Shown here piece by piece: positions 18,699 to 25,592 of a DNA stretch of 33,554 bases. The notes below the pieces were generated by a model. It was not told where the DNA came from and ran no database searches. It worked only from the letters and a program-made list of their open reading frames with translations. The number at the start of each line of letters is the position of its first letter. Position 1 is the stretch's first letter. This DNA comes from a virus, in the IMG/VR virus record IMGVR_UViG_3300012920_000129, positions 1-33,554 of that record; one strand, given 5' to 3'. Made by a program: the position numbers and the translations under genes.

Positions 18699-18977
18699 CA
18701 TTGTAGTTGAATATGTTGGTGGTTGAATTTGTTTAGAATTCTTTTGAGCTTCCTCCTTAGCAGCTCCCTGAAGCCAGCTTTGTGTGGCTTCATCTTGTTT
18801 AGCATTATTTTGTTTATCGTAATATTCTTTTATTTTATGGAATGTAAATTTTCTAAGCCAAGAAGGCATATTATATACATCGTTCCAAGAATACCCACCT
18901 TGTCCATGAAAAACTATTTCATGTATTTGGTTAAACAAATTTTGCCTAACTAGGGGTGCGGCATCAGGAGTCAGGCC
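18681..18977 (-). CDS. Tail assembly chaperone, frameshift-expressed second part
   Basis: Reading frame with good coding character that begins inside the end of the upstream gene and ends at 18681. From the T-run it reads GLTPDAAPLVRQN, then LFNQIHEIVFHGQGGYSWND, then MPSWLRKFTFHKIKEYYD, about 98 residues. It has no ATG before an internal Met well inside the domain; the only options are CTG or the TTG at 18938 without a ribosome site. This fits synthesis as an extension of the 247-residue protein by a net +1 (or -2) ribosomal shift, as in the lambda G-GT type of tail chaperones. It lies directly before the tape measure, where these chaperones always sit. T4 gp51 occupies the comparable position, but similarity is not established. 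Confidence 0.72.
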   Translation of the reverse strand, partial: GLTPDAAPLVRQNLFNQIHEIVFHGQGGYSWNDVYNMPSWLRKFTFHKIKEYYDKQNNAKQDEATQSWLQGAAKEEAQKNSKQIQPPTYSTTMKKASK

Positions 18978-19707
18978 AAAAAAAGCTCAAGCCGATTGGA
19001 AGTTGAACGGATTCATCTTCTCCGTCTTCATTAACTAATAATACATCCATATTCACATCAGGGGTGATTTGAGAATAGAATTTTCTAAATTCTCTGACAT
19101 CTTTAGCTAGAAAATAATTATTGATAAATTCTCTGATGTCTTTAGATTCTTCAGATCCATTTACAGATGTAATGGTATGAAATAATCTAGTAGTTACTTC
19201 GGCGGAAGTTGTTTTACTTATTTTTTTAAGTCCCTTTAATTCAGCTTCAATTTTCCTTTCATCGTGCCCCGTCAATAGTTTAAATGTTATTTCATTTCCA
19301 GTGTGGGGTAATTTAAAAGAAAATCTATTTTTACCTTCTTTAAATAAACTTTCGTCTATATCTTTATTTTCTAAAAGAGCTAAATCAACTTCTTGTTGTG
19401 TTCCCCCGTATGTAACTTCATACTTTCCACCATACGCCAAAATACGTGCAGCAATCATGATTGCGTTTTTATCACCCACTAGTAAATCATTATAATTAAA
19501 TTTAGTCATAATCAATGATTGAAGAAGTTTATCAATCACAGTTCCATTTTTAATATAATTTTGATTAGTAAGGATATCCTCTTCTTTAGCAGTCATATAT
19601 TTTATTTCAATTTTTCCTTCTGCTAAAGGGTGCCCTTCAGGGTATAATAAACCTTTTGATGGCAATTCTATAACCTCTGTGGGTAAATTAAATTGTGTGT
19701 CACTCAT
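18964..19707 (-). CDS. gp26-like T4 baseplate family protein / tail assembly chaperone
   Basis: 247 residues. The N-terminus ELPSKGLLYPEGHPL followed by IEIKYMTAKEEDILT is the hallmark of the T4_baseplate family (gp26 and relatives). The end is LPIGLSFFWPDS. In T4, gp26 takes part in assembling the central hub; in related phages the family occupies the chaperone slot before the tape measure. Start is ATG at 19707 with an A-rich leader and an ATATTTAT element 21 nt upstream. The gene is flanked by a terminator before and, after the overlapping partner, a second one, so the two form their own unit. The T7 run four codons before the stop probably extends a fraction of the product. Confidence 0.85.
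   Translation of the reverse strand: MSDTQFNLPTEVIELPSKGLLYPEGHPLAEGKIEIKYMTAKEEDILTNQNYIKNGTVIDKLLQSLIMTKFNYNDLLVGDKNAIMIAARILAYGGKYEVTYGGTQQEVDLALLENKDIDESLFKEGKNRFSFKLPHTGNEITFKLLTGHDERKIEAELKGLKKISKTTSAEVTTRLFHTITSVNGSEESKDIREFINNYFLAKDVREFRKFYSQITPDVNMDVLLVNEDGEDESVQLPIGLSFFWPDS
18975..18985 (-). promoter_or_regulatory. Candidate ribosomal frameshift site (T7 run)
   Basis: The coding strand reads C-TTT-TTT-TGG-CC near the end of the 247-residue gene, with zero-frame stop TGA at 18964-18966. Shifting +1 or -2 at the T run enters the open downstream frame. A -1 shift hits TGA after two codons, so the usual -1 mode does not work here. Confidence 0.6.
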
Positions 19708-19728
19708 TGTAAATAACTTTATTTTGAT

Positions 19729-19737
19729 ATAAATATA
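19729..19737 (-). promoter_or_regulatory. Conserved TATATTTAT element before the gp26-like gene
   Basis: Plus strand reads ATAAATATA, 21 nt before the ATG at 19707 and just downstream of a strong hairpin. A core variant of the element (TATATTTAT). Confidence 0.48.
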
Positions 19738-19744
19738 TAGAAAA

Positions 19745-19776
19745 AATAAAGGAGCGCGAAAATGCGCTCCTTTTTA
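19745..19776 (-). terminator. Hairpin terminator after the tail tube gene
   Basis: GC-rich 7-bp stem GGAGCGC/GCGCTCC with a 6-nt loop, flanked by A-rich and T-rich runs. The coding strand continues TTTATTTTTTC. It should end most transcription from the abundant tube gene before the low-level chaperone unit. Confidence 0.85.
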
Positions 19777-19796
19777 TACAATATTTTTGGCTGTTA

Positions 19797-20285
19797 TTAG
19801 TAGTTCAATACGCAGTAGTCCATATCTACTGTAAGATCAATTTGTTGTGGGTTTTCTGTATTATCGTAATTGTATTCCCCAAAGCTGGCTTCAGTGATGA
19901 TAGCACCCTTAATAACCCATTCACTTACTATATCACCTACAGGGCCCAATATGTTAAGGGTTAAGTCTTTTTTATAGAAATCAGAGTAGCCATCTCTACC
20001 TGTTACAGATTCGTGTCCTAATCTTACCCACTCCATTACTGCTTGAGCTCCAGAAGGAGTAATTGGATCATGAAGTGTTAAGGTAATAGGATTCCATACT
20101 GTTTTACCTTTAATTTTACGATAAACGTTAATATAATTTATTGTAATTGCTGGTTGGGAAAGACCAACTGCGCTTACACTTTTTATCGTGTAGCTGGGAA
20201 CCCCATCCAAATACAGTATGAACCGGTGTTGTTGTTTGGGTTCAAATGCTGTAAAGAAAATATCGTTTGAATCTAATACTGCCAT
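19797..20285 (-). CDS. Tail tube protein (gp19-like)
   Basis: 162 residues, almost the same length as T4 gp19 (163). It starts MAVLDSNDIFFTAFEPKQQHRF and ends VDMDYCVLNY. The KQQHRFILYLDG opening, the GLSQPAITINYINVYRKIKG stretch, the VWNPITLTLHDP segment and the FGEYNYDN near the end match the tail-tube family of contractile phages. Hexameric rings stack inside the sheath. It lies directly after the sheath gene as in T4. It has its own ATATTTAT element upstream and a strong terminator downstream, so it forms a single-gene unit suited to high expression. Confidence 0.93.
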   Translation of the reverse strand: MAVLDSNDIFFTAFEPKQQHRFILYLDGVPSYTIKSVSAVGLSQPAITINYINVYRKIKGKTVWNPITLTLHDPITPSGAQAVMEWVRLGHESVTGRDGYSDFYKKDLTLNILGPVGDIVSEWVIKGAIITEASFGEYNYDNTENPQQIDLTVDMDYCVLNY

Positions 20286-20302
20286 TGTTGTTGTGTTTGG
20301 TG

Positions 20303-20311
20303 ATAAATATT
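20303..20311 (-). promoter_or_regulatory. Conserved AATATTTAT element before the tube gene
   Basis: Plus strand reads ATAAATATT, 17 nt before the ATG at 20285. The leader on the coding strand is CACCAAACACAACAACA, with no Shine-Dalgarno. Confidence 0.5.
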
Positions 20312-20345
20312 GTAAAGTCTATTTTTTTATATTAATTTAAAGTTA

Positions 20346-22088
20346 TTAATATCCTCCTCCACCACCTCCTTCAGGGAATGTTGCCCCCGTTGGTTGAACG
20401 TTGAAGTTTAGGATTACAAATTCTGCTGTTTTAGTTGGTTGTAAGAAAACTTGTCCTACTAATTCATTTCTATCAATCACAGCTGGGGTGTTGATTGAAT
20501 CGTCCATAACAACTTTAAACGCGTATAAACCTTGTCTTTGTTGTACTGATTCGAGGTATGGGTTTACAATAGCTAAGAAATTATTTCTAGTAGCTTGTGT
20601 ATTTGCTTCGAATACTACATTTCCTGATTGAGAATCTAAGAATTGCTTTATGTTAATTAATAATCTTCTAACATTAACTCGATCTAGTGCTGAGGCTTTA
20701 GTTTGTAGTGTCTTTTGACCAAAGACTACTACTCCAGCTCCAGGGAAGGAAATGATTGGATTAACTTTATCTTCATAAAGCGTATCTCTCATAGCTTTAG
20801 TTAAAGTTCTTTGTGTTTTTACTACGTTTGGTAACGCACCTCTGTTTAAACCCGCCGGAGCGAACCAAGGCTCACCTACTTTATCATTATAAGCGTATAC
20901 TCCAGGAATTACCGTTGATGGTGGAACCCACTCTAATCTATTTGTTGATGGGTCATTGCATAATAACCAGGGGTAATAAGATGCTGCATATGAATTATTA
21001 AGGCTAACTGCTCGTCCAGTTACATCAGCAACTGATGAAGTGTAATCACCTAGATCAACTATAGCTATGCTATCAGCTCTATTCTTTGTGTTAGTTAACA
21101 ATATATCTAATGCAGATGTCATAGAGCCTGAATACCATAATCCAGGTGCTGCAATTGAAGTATACTTAAATTGTTCATCATTCAATAAGTAGAATGAAGC
21201 TGTAAAATCATCTGCAGATAAACCCTGAATATTAGCGTCTGAAATATCTTTTCCAAAGAGAGGGGTTGTTCCTGGGGTTCCTGTTGCTCCACCAAATCCT
21301 TTTGAGCCTGATCCTGCGTCGGTATTAACAGGAACACTAGCAGTAAAAGCCTGAACTCTTACATTCCCTAAACCGTCAGTATAATTAGGTGTTTCAGTAA
21401 TATCAGAAACAAAAACATATTTACTTCTGTTTGCGTAATCACCGTCTACGTTTACATAAACATCAGTTCCGGATCCGGCTACTGTAGTATTTTGGGTACC
21501 AATTACTTTACCTATAAATTGACTATCAAATGGGTCAAGATTTACATTATTGAATTGCTCAAGGATAATTTTTTCGTTGTCACTATCGTCTCCTCTTCTA
21601 ATAACAACTGTAAACGTTCCTGAAGATGTATTAGCATTAGTAATTTCATATCTAATGTTAGATCTAGAACCTGAGGTAAATATACCATTTACATCGGCAG
21701 CGGTTGTATCACTATTTTGATCATTACCTTGGGCTATAGTGTTTAGAGTAAATGAAGCACTATCTGCAGAGCCTGTTACACTAGCGGTTGCCGAAGTATG
21801 TGTATTTGCTACTGCTCTACTTACTAATAAAGTAGTACCACCATTATTAAAGTAGTTATAAGCTGCTTTTGAAGTAAAGTATGAAAAGGTACCACTACCG
21901 CTTATTAAAATATCGCCAAATACTGCAACATACTCAGGATAAGAAGATACTAAAGTAGGGATTTGAACAGGACCTTTAACTGTAGGTCCAACTATAGCGG
22001 CACCTGCTTCTACTATAGACTCAGGAAGAAACGATTGATCCGTTTCGTTGATATAAATGCCAGGAGAGACGATGTTTTGTGTTGCCAT
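20346..22088 (-). CDS. Contractile tail sheath protein (gp18-like)
   Basis: 580 residues, against 659 in T4 gp18. The N-terminus NIVSPGIYINETDQSFLPES followed by AAIVGPTVKGPVQIPTLVSS is the classic sheath opening. The middle is a variable, Ser/Thr/Gly-rich protrusion domain. The C-terminal domain has NPIISFPGAGVVVFGQKTL and VRRLLINIKQFLDSQ, the conserved sheath core that contacts the tube and neighbouring subunits. The tail ends GGGGGGY. ATG at 22088 with leader ATTACAAC and an ATATTTAT element 25 nt upstream. The tube gene follows after a short gap. Confidence 0.96.
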   Translation of the reverse strand: MATQNIVSPGIYINETDQSFLPESIVEAGAAIVGPTVKGPVQIPTLVSSYPEYVAVFGDILISGSGTFSYFTSKAAYNYFNNGGTTLLVSRAVANTHTSATASVTGSADSASFTLNTIAQGNDQNSDTTAADVNGIFTSGSRSNIRYEITNANTSSGTFTVVIRRGDDSDNEKIILEQFNNVNLDPFDSQFIGKVIGTQNTTVAGSGTDVYVNVDGDYANRSKYVFVSDITETPNYTDGLGNVRVQAFTASVPVNTDAGSGSKGFGGATGTPGTTPLFGKDISDANIQGLSADDFTASFYLLNDEQFKYTSIAAPGLWYSGSMTSALDILLTNTKNRADSIAIVDLGDYTSSVADVTGRAVSLNNSYAASYYPWLLCNDPSTNRLEWVPPSTVIPGVYAYNDKVGEPWFAPAGLNRGALPNVVKTQRTLTKAMRDTLYEDKVNPIISFPGAGVVVFGQKTLQTKASALDRVNVRRLLINIKQFLDSQSGNVVFEANTQATRNNFLAIVNPYLESVQQRQGLYAFKVVMDDSINTPAVIDRNELVGQVFLQPTKTAEFVILNFNVQPTGATFPEGGGGGGY

Positions 22089-22113
22089 GTTGTAATATTA
22101 TTTATATTTTGTT

Positions 22114-22122
22114 ATAAATATT
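22114..22122 (-). promoter_or_regulatory. Conserved AATATTTAT element before the sheath gene
   Basis: Plus strand reads ATAAATATT, 25 nt before the ATG at 22088. Confidence 0.5.
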
Positions 22123-22132
22123 CTAAAAGGGT

Positions 22133-22393
22133 TCAAGATTCGATTTCAGTTTTAGTAAAGACACCAGAATTTAAATCAATACTTCCATTGCCGTATTTTT
22201 GAGTTAAATCTTGACCAACTTTAGTTTCAGATTTTTTTAATTCTTCGATTTGTTCAGTTAATTTTTCTTTTTGCAACTCTAATAATTGAATATTATATTC
22301 TAATTGACCTAAATTAGCAATTATTTGATTTTGAGTGCTTTGGAGGTCATTTAAAACATCTAATTCTTCTTGCGATAACTTAATTTGTTCCAT
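22133..22393 (-). CDS. Small coiled-coil protein between tail-completion and sheath genes
   Basis: 86 residues. Residues about 5-58 form a heptad-patterned coiled coil (LSQEELDVLNDLQSTQNQII, then LLELQKEKLTEQIEELKKSE), followed by a short tail KYGNGSIDLNSGVFTKTEIES. ATG at 22393 has its own upstream ATATTTAT element. No family recognised with confidence. Position between gp15-like and sheath genes suggests a minor tail or assembly factor, and the clean coding frame plus element support it as real. Confidence 0.75.
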   Translation of the reverse strand: MEQIKLSQEELDVLNDLQSTQNQIIANLGQLEYNIQLLELQKEKLTEQIEELKKSETKVGQDLTQKYGNGSIDLNSGVFTKTEIES

Positions 22394-22405
22394 ATCTTTT
22401 TGTTT

Positions 22406-22414
22406 ATAAATATA
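22406..22414 (-). promoter_or_regulatory. Conserved TATATTTAT element before the coiled-coil gene
   Basis: Plus strand reads ATAAATATA, 12 nt before the ATG at 22393. A second copy in the same orientation (ATAAATATG) lies at 22426-22434, overlapping the end of the upstream gene. The two flank the 14-nt palindrome ATAAAAATTTTTAT. Confidence 0.48.
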
Positions 22415-22423
22415 TAAAAATTT

Positions 22424-23299
22424 TTATAAATATGAGTCTGATTTAGGGTCGGTGGTAACCGTTTCTGTAGTAAAAATAATTTTAGAAGGGCTATACAATT
22501 TTTTAGAAGCTGCAAGGTCTTTTTGCATCACATCAGGAATAAGATATCCTTTAAGAGTGATATTAAATGTAGCCTTTACTGTTCTTTGATCGTTAGAGGG
22601 AATTTCTGTTGACATATCAAAAGAATCTATTAAAGCATTAAACTTAAATCTTTCAGGATCACCCCAATATGAATTAGCAGCGTAGTTTACAGATTCAATA
22701 ATTTTATTTAATTGATCAGTGTAATAAGTATAAATTAAACAGCTATAAGCTATAGTAACAAAATCAGGAACTACTACGGCATAAAGTTCTTTAGTAGGAG
22801 AATGGGAAGTATTTAATAAGTTAAATTTATTGTAAGCGTTTTGTTTAGTATAAGTTTTTTGGAAAAAATCATAGTTGTTAGGATTGTTAGCATCTAACTT
22901 ACTGAGGAGTTTTTCATTAGTCATAGAATTTCTTGTTACTACAATTAAAGGAGCCATTATTTTTCCTTTATCATCTCTGTAGTAACCATCTTTTTGGATA
23001 TCTTTCCATCTTTCAGGATTTCCATACTTTATAGGTACAGCAATTCTTTGACCATTTTGAGTAACAAAAGGTTTTATAACATTATTAAAATAGTAAAATA
23101 TAGCTTCATCTATATCTTGGATCCCTAGATTAAAGGGTTTAGTATTATCTCCTCTAAAAGAAATTTTTTCACCCCTATTTATATCAGTGGAAATGGAACC
23201 ATTAGGATTTCCTTTCCCTAAAGGTTCATAGGGAGTAACCAAACTATTACTGATTTCTTTTTGAGATTTTGGGATGGGTATTCTTCCTTTAGTTGCCAT
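22424..23299 (-). CDS. Tail completion / sheath-terminator protein (gp15-like)
   Basis: 291 residues (T4 gp15 is about 272). The pattern IAVPIKYGNPERWKDIQKDG, then IMAPLIVVTRNSM, then LIYTYYTDQLNKIIESVNYA and SYWGDPERFKF, and a C-terminal TFNITLKGYLIPD follows the layout I know for T4 gp15-type tail terminators: an entry beta segment, a two-helix region and a closing beta segment. It would cap the end of tube and sheath and join the tail to the neck. It overlaps the gp14-like gene by TAATG and precedes the sheath. Assignment rests on pattern and order, not on an alignment. Confidence 0.7.
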   Translation of the reverse strand: MATKGRIPIPKSQKEISNSLVTPYEPLGKGNPNGSISTDINRGEKISFRGDNTKPFNLGIQDIDEAIFYYFNNVIKPFVTQNGQRIAVPIKYGNPERWKDIQKDGYYRDDKGKIMAPLIVVTRNSMTNEKLLSKLDANNPNNYDFFQKTYTKQNAYNKFNLLNTSHSPTKELYAVVVPDFVTIAYSCLIYTYYTDQLNKIIESVNYAANSYWGDPERFKFNALIDSFDMSTEIPSNDQRTVKATFNITLKGYLIPDVMQKDLAASKKLYSPSKIIFTTETVTTDPKSDSYL

Positions 23300-23808
23300 T
23301 ATAATCTTTCTCTAGTTATTCCTAACATATCTCCGGGTACATAATTGGTATTACATATAGTTGAAAGATTAGCCCCAAACTTTGCTAATCCTGGGTTTAA
23401 AGGATTAGGTTCATTGGGGTAATCTGGGTTTTTGCCCATAAAATATTGGTTAGAATTTATATTATTTACTTCGTAATAACCTTCATTATATAAAATAACA
23501 TCTCCTACTTCAGGTACTAAATTAGCATCTACTAAATCCGCCCTTAAAAATCTAAATTCAATTCCCCATTTGAAATCTACTCCTAAATCACTTTCTGGGT
23601 ATTCCTGGTCTTGCCTAACTATTAAAGCATTAAAAATAGTAGGATCAGCAAAATATCTTCCAGTAGAGGCTTCTCCATAAATATTAACTCGTGTATTACC
23701 TATTTGATACTTATAAAAAGAACATTGTTGGGTAATAATATCACCCATTAATTCTCTGTTTACTTTTTTAAACAGGCTTGTATCTCTTTGTCCTCCAAAT
23801 AATGCCAT
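23299..23808 (-). CDS. Neck protein (gp14-like)
   Basis: 169 residues, shorter than T4 gp14 (about 256). The opening DTSLFKKVNRELMGDIITQQ followed by FYKYQIGNTRVNIYGEASTG and GRYFADP is typical of the gp14 neck family in T4-like phages. The family forms part of the head-tail connector under the portal. The gene is coupled to both neighbours by TAATG overlaps, in the order gp13-gp14-gp15 as in T4. Confidence 0.8.
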   Translation of the reverse strand: MALFGGQRDTSLFKKVNRELMGDIITQQCSFYKYQIGNTRVNIYGEASTGRYFADPTIFNALIVRQDQEYPESDLGVDFKWGIEFRFLRADLVDANLVPEVGDVILYNEGYYEVNNINSNQYFMGKNPDYPNEPNPLNPGLAKFGANLSTICNTNYVPGDMLGITRERL

Positions 23809-24959
23809 TATCCAATGTAAATAGTATAGGGTACTGCTGCTAAATCTTTTTGTAAAAATTCTGATTCTTGGGCCTTTTTTTCTAATAATTTAGATCTTGA
23901 AGTTTCACTTAAGTAATTTCTTAACCTTTCTAGTAATGCCGTTTTTTCAGATGTAGCAGCTGATATTAGATCTCCATGATTTAATGTAGTTTCAGCTCCT
24001 GGGATTGGGATGGTAGTGTATTTACCCCTTATGTATCCTAACATTTCCTTAGCTAGAGCTAAAGTATATTCAAATATCCATTGTCTACCTATAGAATTAA
24101 TATTAGAATATGAAGGATTAGTATAAGGAACAGTTGAAATATCAGTTACAACTCCTGTCCCCAAACTACCAGAAACAATAGGATCATTTCTATCAGATTT
24201 TAAAATATATTGGAAATGTAATTTTTTATCTTTATTAGGAATAGGGAATATTCTAATTTTATTATTTACTAATTCAAAACTATAATTAGATTTTCTAATT
24301 TGATCATTAAAATCAATAGCTTGAATTTTTTGTAAATCATAGTTAATAGGCATTAGCAAAAAATTAATACCTGGGGTGTAATTTCCAAATCCAAAAGCAT
24401 CTAATAACCCTTGCACATCGGTACCAGTACCAGCATATGGATCAAAATATCTTACAATTGCTGGGTCACTTTCATAATATATTTTTTTAATTTCTATATT
24501 GTTTTTTTCTGTGCTTTGTGATACTGCAAATTCTTCTAAATCATAAATTTGTTGACCCGAGGTCATTTGGATACTGCCTGTTTTATATTCTGTAGTACCC
24601 CCAACTCCTGCTTCAGAACCATATGCTTCGGCAATTCTTATTTGAGTTCCTAAATTAGGACGGATTAGCTTATAATTAACTGAGGATCCAGTTGGTGATC
24701 CTTCAAAATCTAAATAATTTTCACTTGCTTGGTATGCAAATACTTCATTACCATATGTGGTTACTGCTTCTTCAAATGCTGTAAAAAAGTTGCTAGCTTG
24801 GAGTTCTACATCCGTTAAAGGATATCCTAAACGCCTAGCACAAAAGTCAGCTACTTTTTCTGCATCGATAGCAAATTCAATATCACTATCATAAAAACCA
24901 AAAGGTGTTTCTCCCGGGAAAAAAGAACTAGAGCCGGGCCAAATTGAAGGGTTTGCCAT
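23808..24959 (-). CDS. Head-tail neck protein (gp13-like)
   Basis: 383 residues (T4 gp13 is about 309). The N-terminus holds DIEFAIDAEKVADFCARRLG followed by PLTDVELQASNFFTAFEEAV, an adaptor-like helical pair. The middle has GQQIYDLEEFAV and IEIKKIYYESDPAIVRYFDP, segments I associate with gp13-type neck proteins of marine T4-like phages. First gene of a three-gene unit, with an ATATTTAT element and a terminator just upstream. Leader AAGAAAACAAC has no Shine-Dalgarno. Identity depends on order and pattern. Confidence 0.72.
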   Translation of the reverse strand: MANPSIWPGSSSFFPGETPFGFYDSDIEFAIDAEKVADFCARRLGYPLTDVELQASNFFTAFEEAVTTYGNEVFAYQASENYLDFEGSPTGSSVNYKLIRPNLGTQIRIAEAYGSEAGVGGTTEYKTGSIQMTSGQQIYDLEEFAVSQSTEKNNIEIKKIYYESDPAIVRYFDPYAGTGTDVQGLLDAFGFGNYTPGINFLLMPINYDLQKIQAIDFNDQIRKSNYSFELVNNKIRIFPIPNKDKKLHFQYILKSDRNDPIVSGSLGTGVVTDISTVPYTNPSYSNINSIGRQWIFEYTLALAKEMLGYIRGKYTTIPIPGAETTLNHGDLISAATSEKTALLERLRNYLSETSRSKLLEKKAQESEFLQKDLAAVPYTIYIG

Positions 24960-24970
24960 GTTGTTTTCTT

Positions 24971-24979
24971 ATAAATATT
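24971..24979 (-). promoter_or_regulatory. Conserved AATATTTAT element before the neck operon
   Basis: Plus strand reads ATAAATATT, 11 nt before the ATG at 24959 and directly downstream of the hairpin at 24981-25010. Confidence 0.52.
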
Positions 24980-24980
24980 A

Positions 24981-25010
24981 AAAAAGGCTCCTTAAATTGG
25001 AGCCCTTTTT
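24981..25010 (-). terminator. Hairpin terminator after the small collagen-like fibre gene
   Basis: Stem GGCTCC/GGAGCC extended by A-T pairs, 7-nt loop, with a T-run after it on the coding strand. Ends the fibre cluster before the neck operon. Confidence 0.82.
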
Positions 25011-25028
25011 AATTGTATTTAAAATCTA

Positions 25029-25559
25029 TTATACTACTACAGTAGTAAACTTTAAGTGATTACTACCGTTAAACCCATAAAAAGCATTAGTATCACTATT
25101 AAAATATATAGTACCTGAACCACTTATTGAAGCTGTGGTGGCATTTGTTCTTGCATTAAGTCTAAGCTCAGCTACAGAAGCAGTAAAGGGAACAATAGGA
25201 GTTGAACCATCTGCTCCTTGAGCACCGTCATTACCTTGAGTACCTGTTACACCTTGGGTACCTGTTGTACCTTGAGTACCTATTACACCTTGGGTACCTG
25301 TTGTACCTTGAGTACCTATTACACCTTGAACACCTTGAATACCTCCTGAGCCTAGGTAACTGCCCGTATAATAAAACTTACCGTCAGTTGTATCATATAA
25401 AACAGTTTTATGTGCATTAGTCTCTGGGTCTAGTGATAAAGAAGCAAATAATGAATTACTTCCTGAGAGTTCTCCTGTTATTGCTAATTTATCAATTACA
25501 TGGACTGACGAATTGCCTCCTGTAAAAGATTCAATATTATTTACTTTAAGTGTGCTCAT
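25029..25559 (-). CDS. Small collagen-like fibre protein
   Basis: 176 residues. The opening MSTLKVNNIESFTGGNS is, as I recall, common at the N-terminus of phage fibre proteins. A short cassette LFASLSLDPETNAHKTVLYD, then DGKFYYTGSY, leads into a collagen-like stretch of about 48 residues (GIQGVQGVIGTQGTTG and on to GADGS). The C-terminal cap is FNSDTNAFYGFNGSNHLKFT. The same cassette before collagen also occurs in the giant collagen gene at the left, so the two share parts. ATG at 25559 has an ATATTTAT element upstream, and a terminator follows the gene. Confidence 0.82.
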   Translation of the reverse strand: MSTLKVNNIESFTGGNSSVHVIDKLAITGELSGSNSLFASLSLDPETNAHKTVLYDTTDGKFYYTGSYLGSGGIQGVQGVIGTQGTTGTQGVIGTQGTTGTQGVTGTQGNDGAQGADGSTPIVPFTASVAELRLNARTNATTASISGSGTIYFNSDTNAFYGFNGSNHLKFTTVVV

Positions 25560-25574
25560 TATAGGGATTTATTA

Positions 25575-25583
25575 ATAAATATG
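25575..25583 (-). promoter_or_regulatory. Conserved CATATTTAT element before the small collagen-like fibre
   Basis: Plus strand reads ATAAATATG, 15 nt before the ATG at 25559. Confidence 0.48.
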
Positions 25584-25592
25584 TAATTTTAA

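Noticed and set aside
18951-18964. ATG overlapping the gp26-like stop (TGATG) as the start of the next gene
   Set aside because: It is in the -1 frame and meets TAG after four codons, so it cannot make the downstream chaperone domain.
23677-23685. Copy of the element inside the gp14-like gene as an internal promoter
   Set aside because: It encodes Asn-Ile-Tyr of the conserved family motif and lies almost 400 nt from the next start, so it is expected by chance in AT-rich DNA.
24971-24979. Reading the intergenic element as a normal T4 late promoter (TATAAATA)
   Set aside because: The match is on the plus strand, pointing away from the gene, and all genes are on the minus strand; kept only as an unexplained conserved element.
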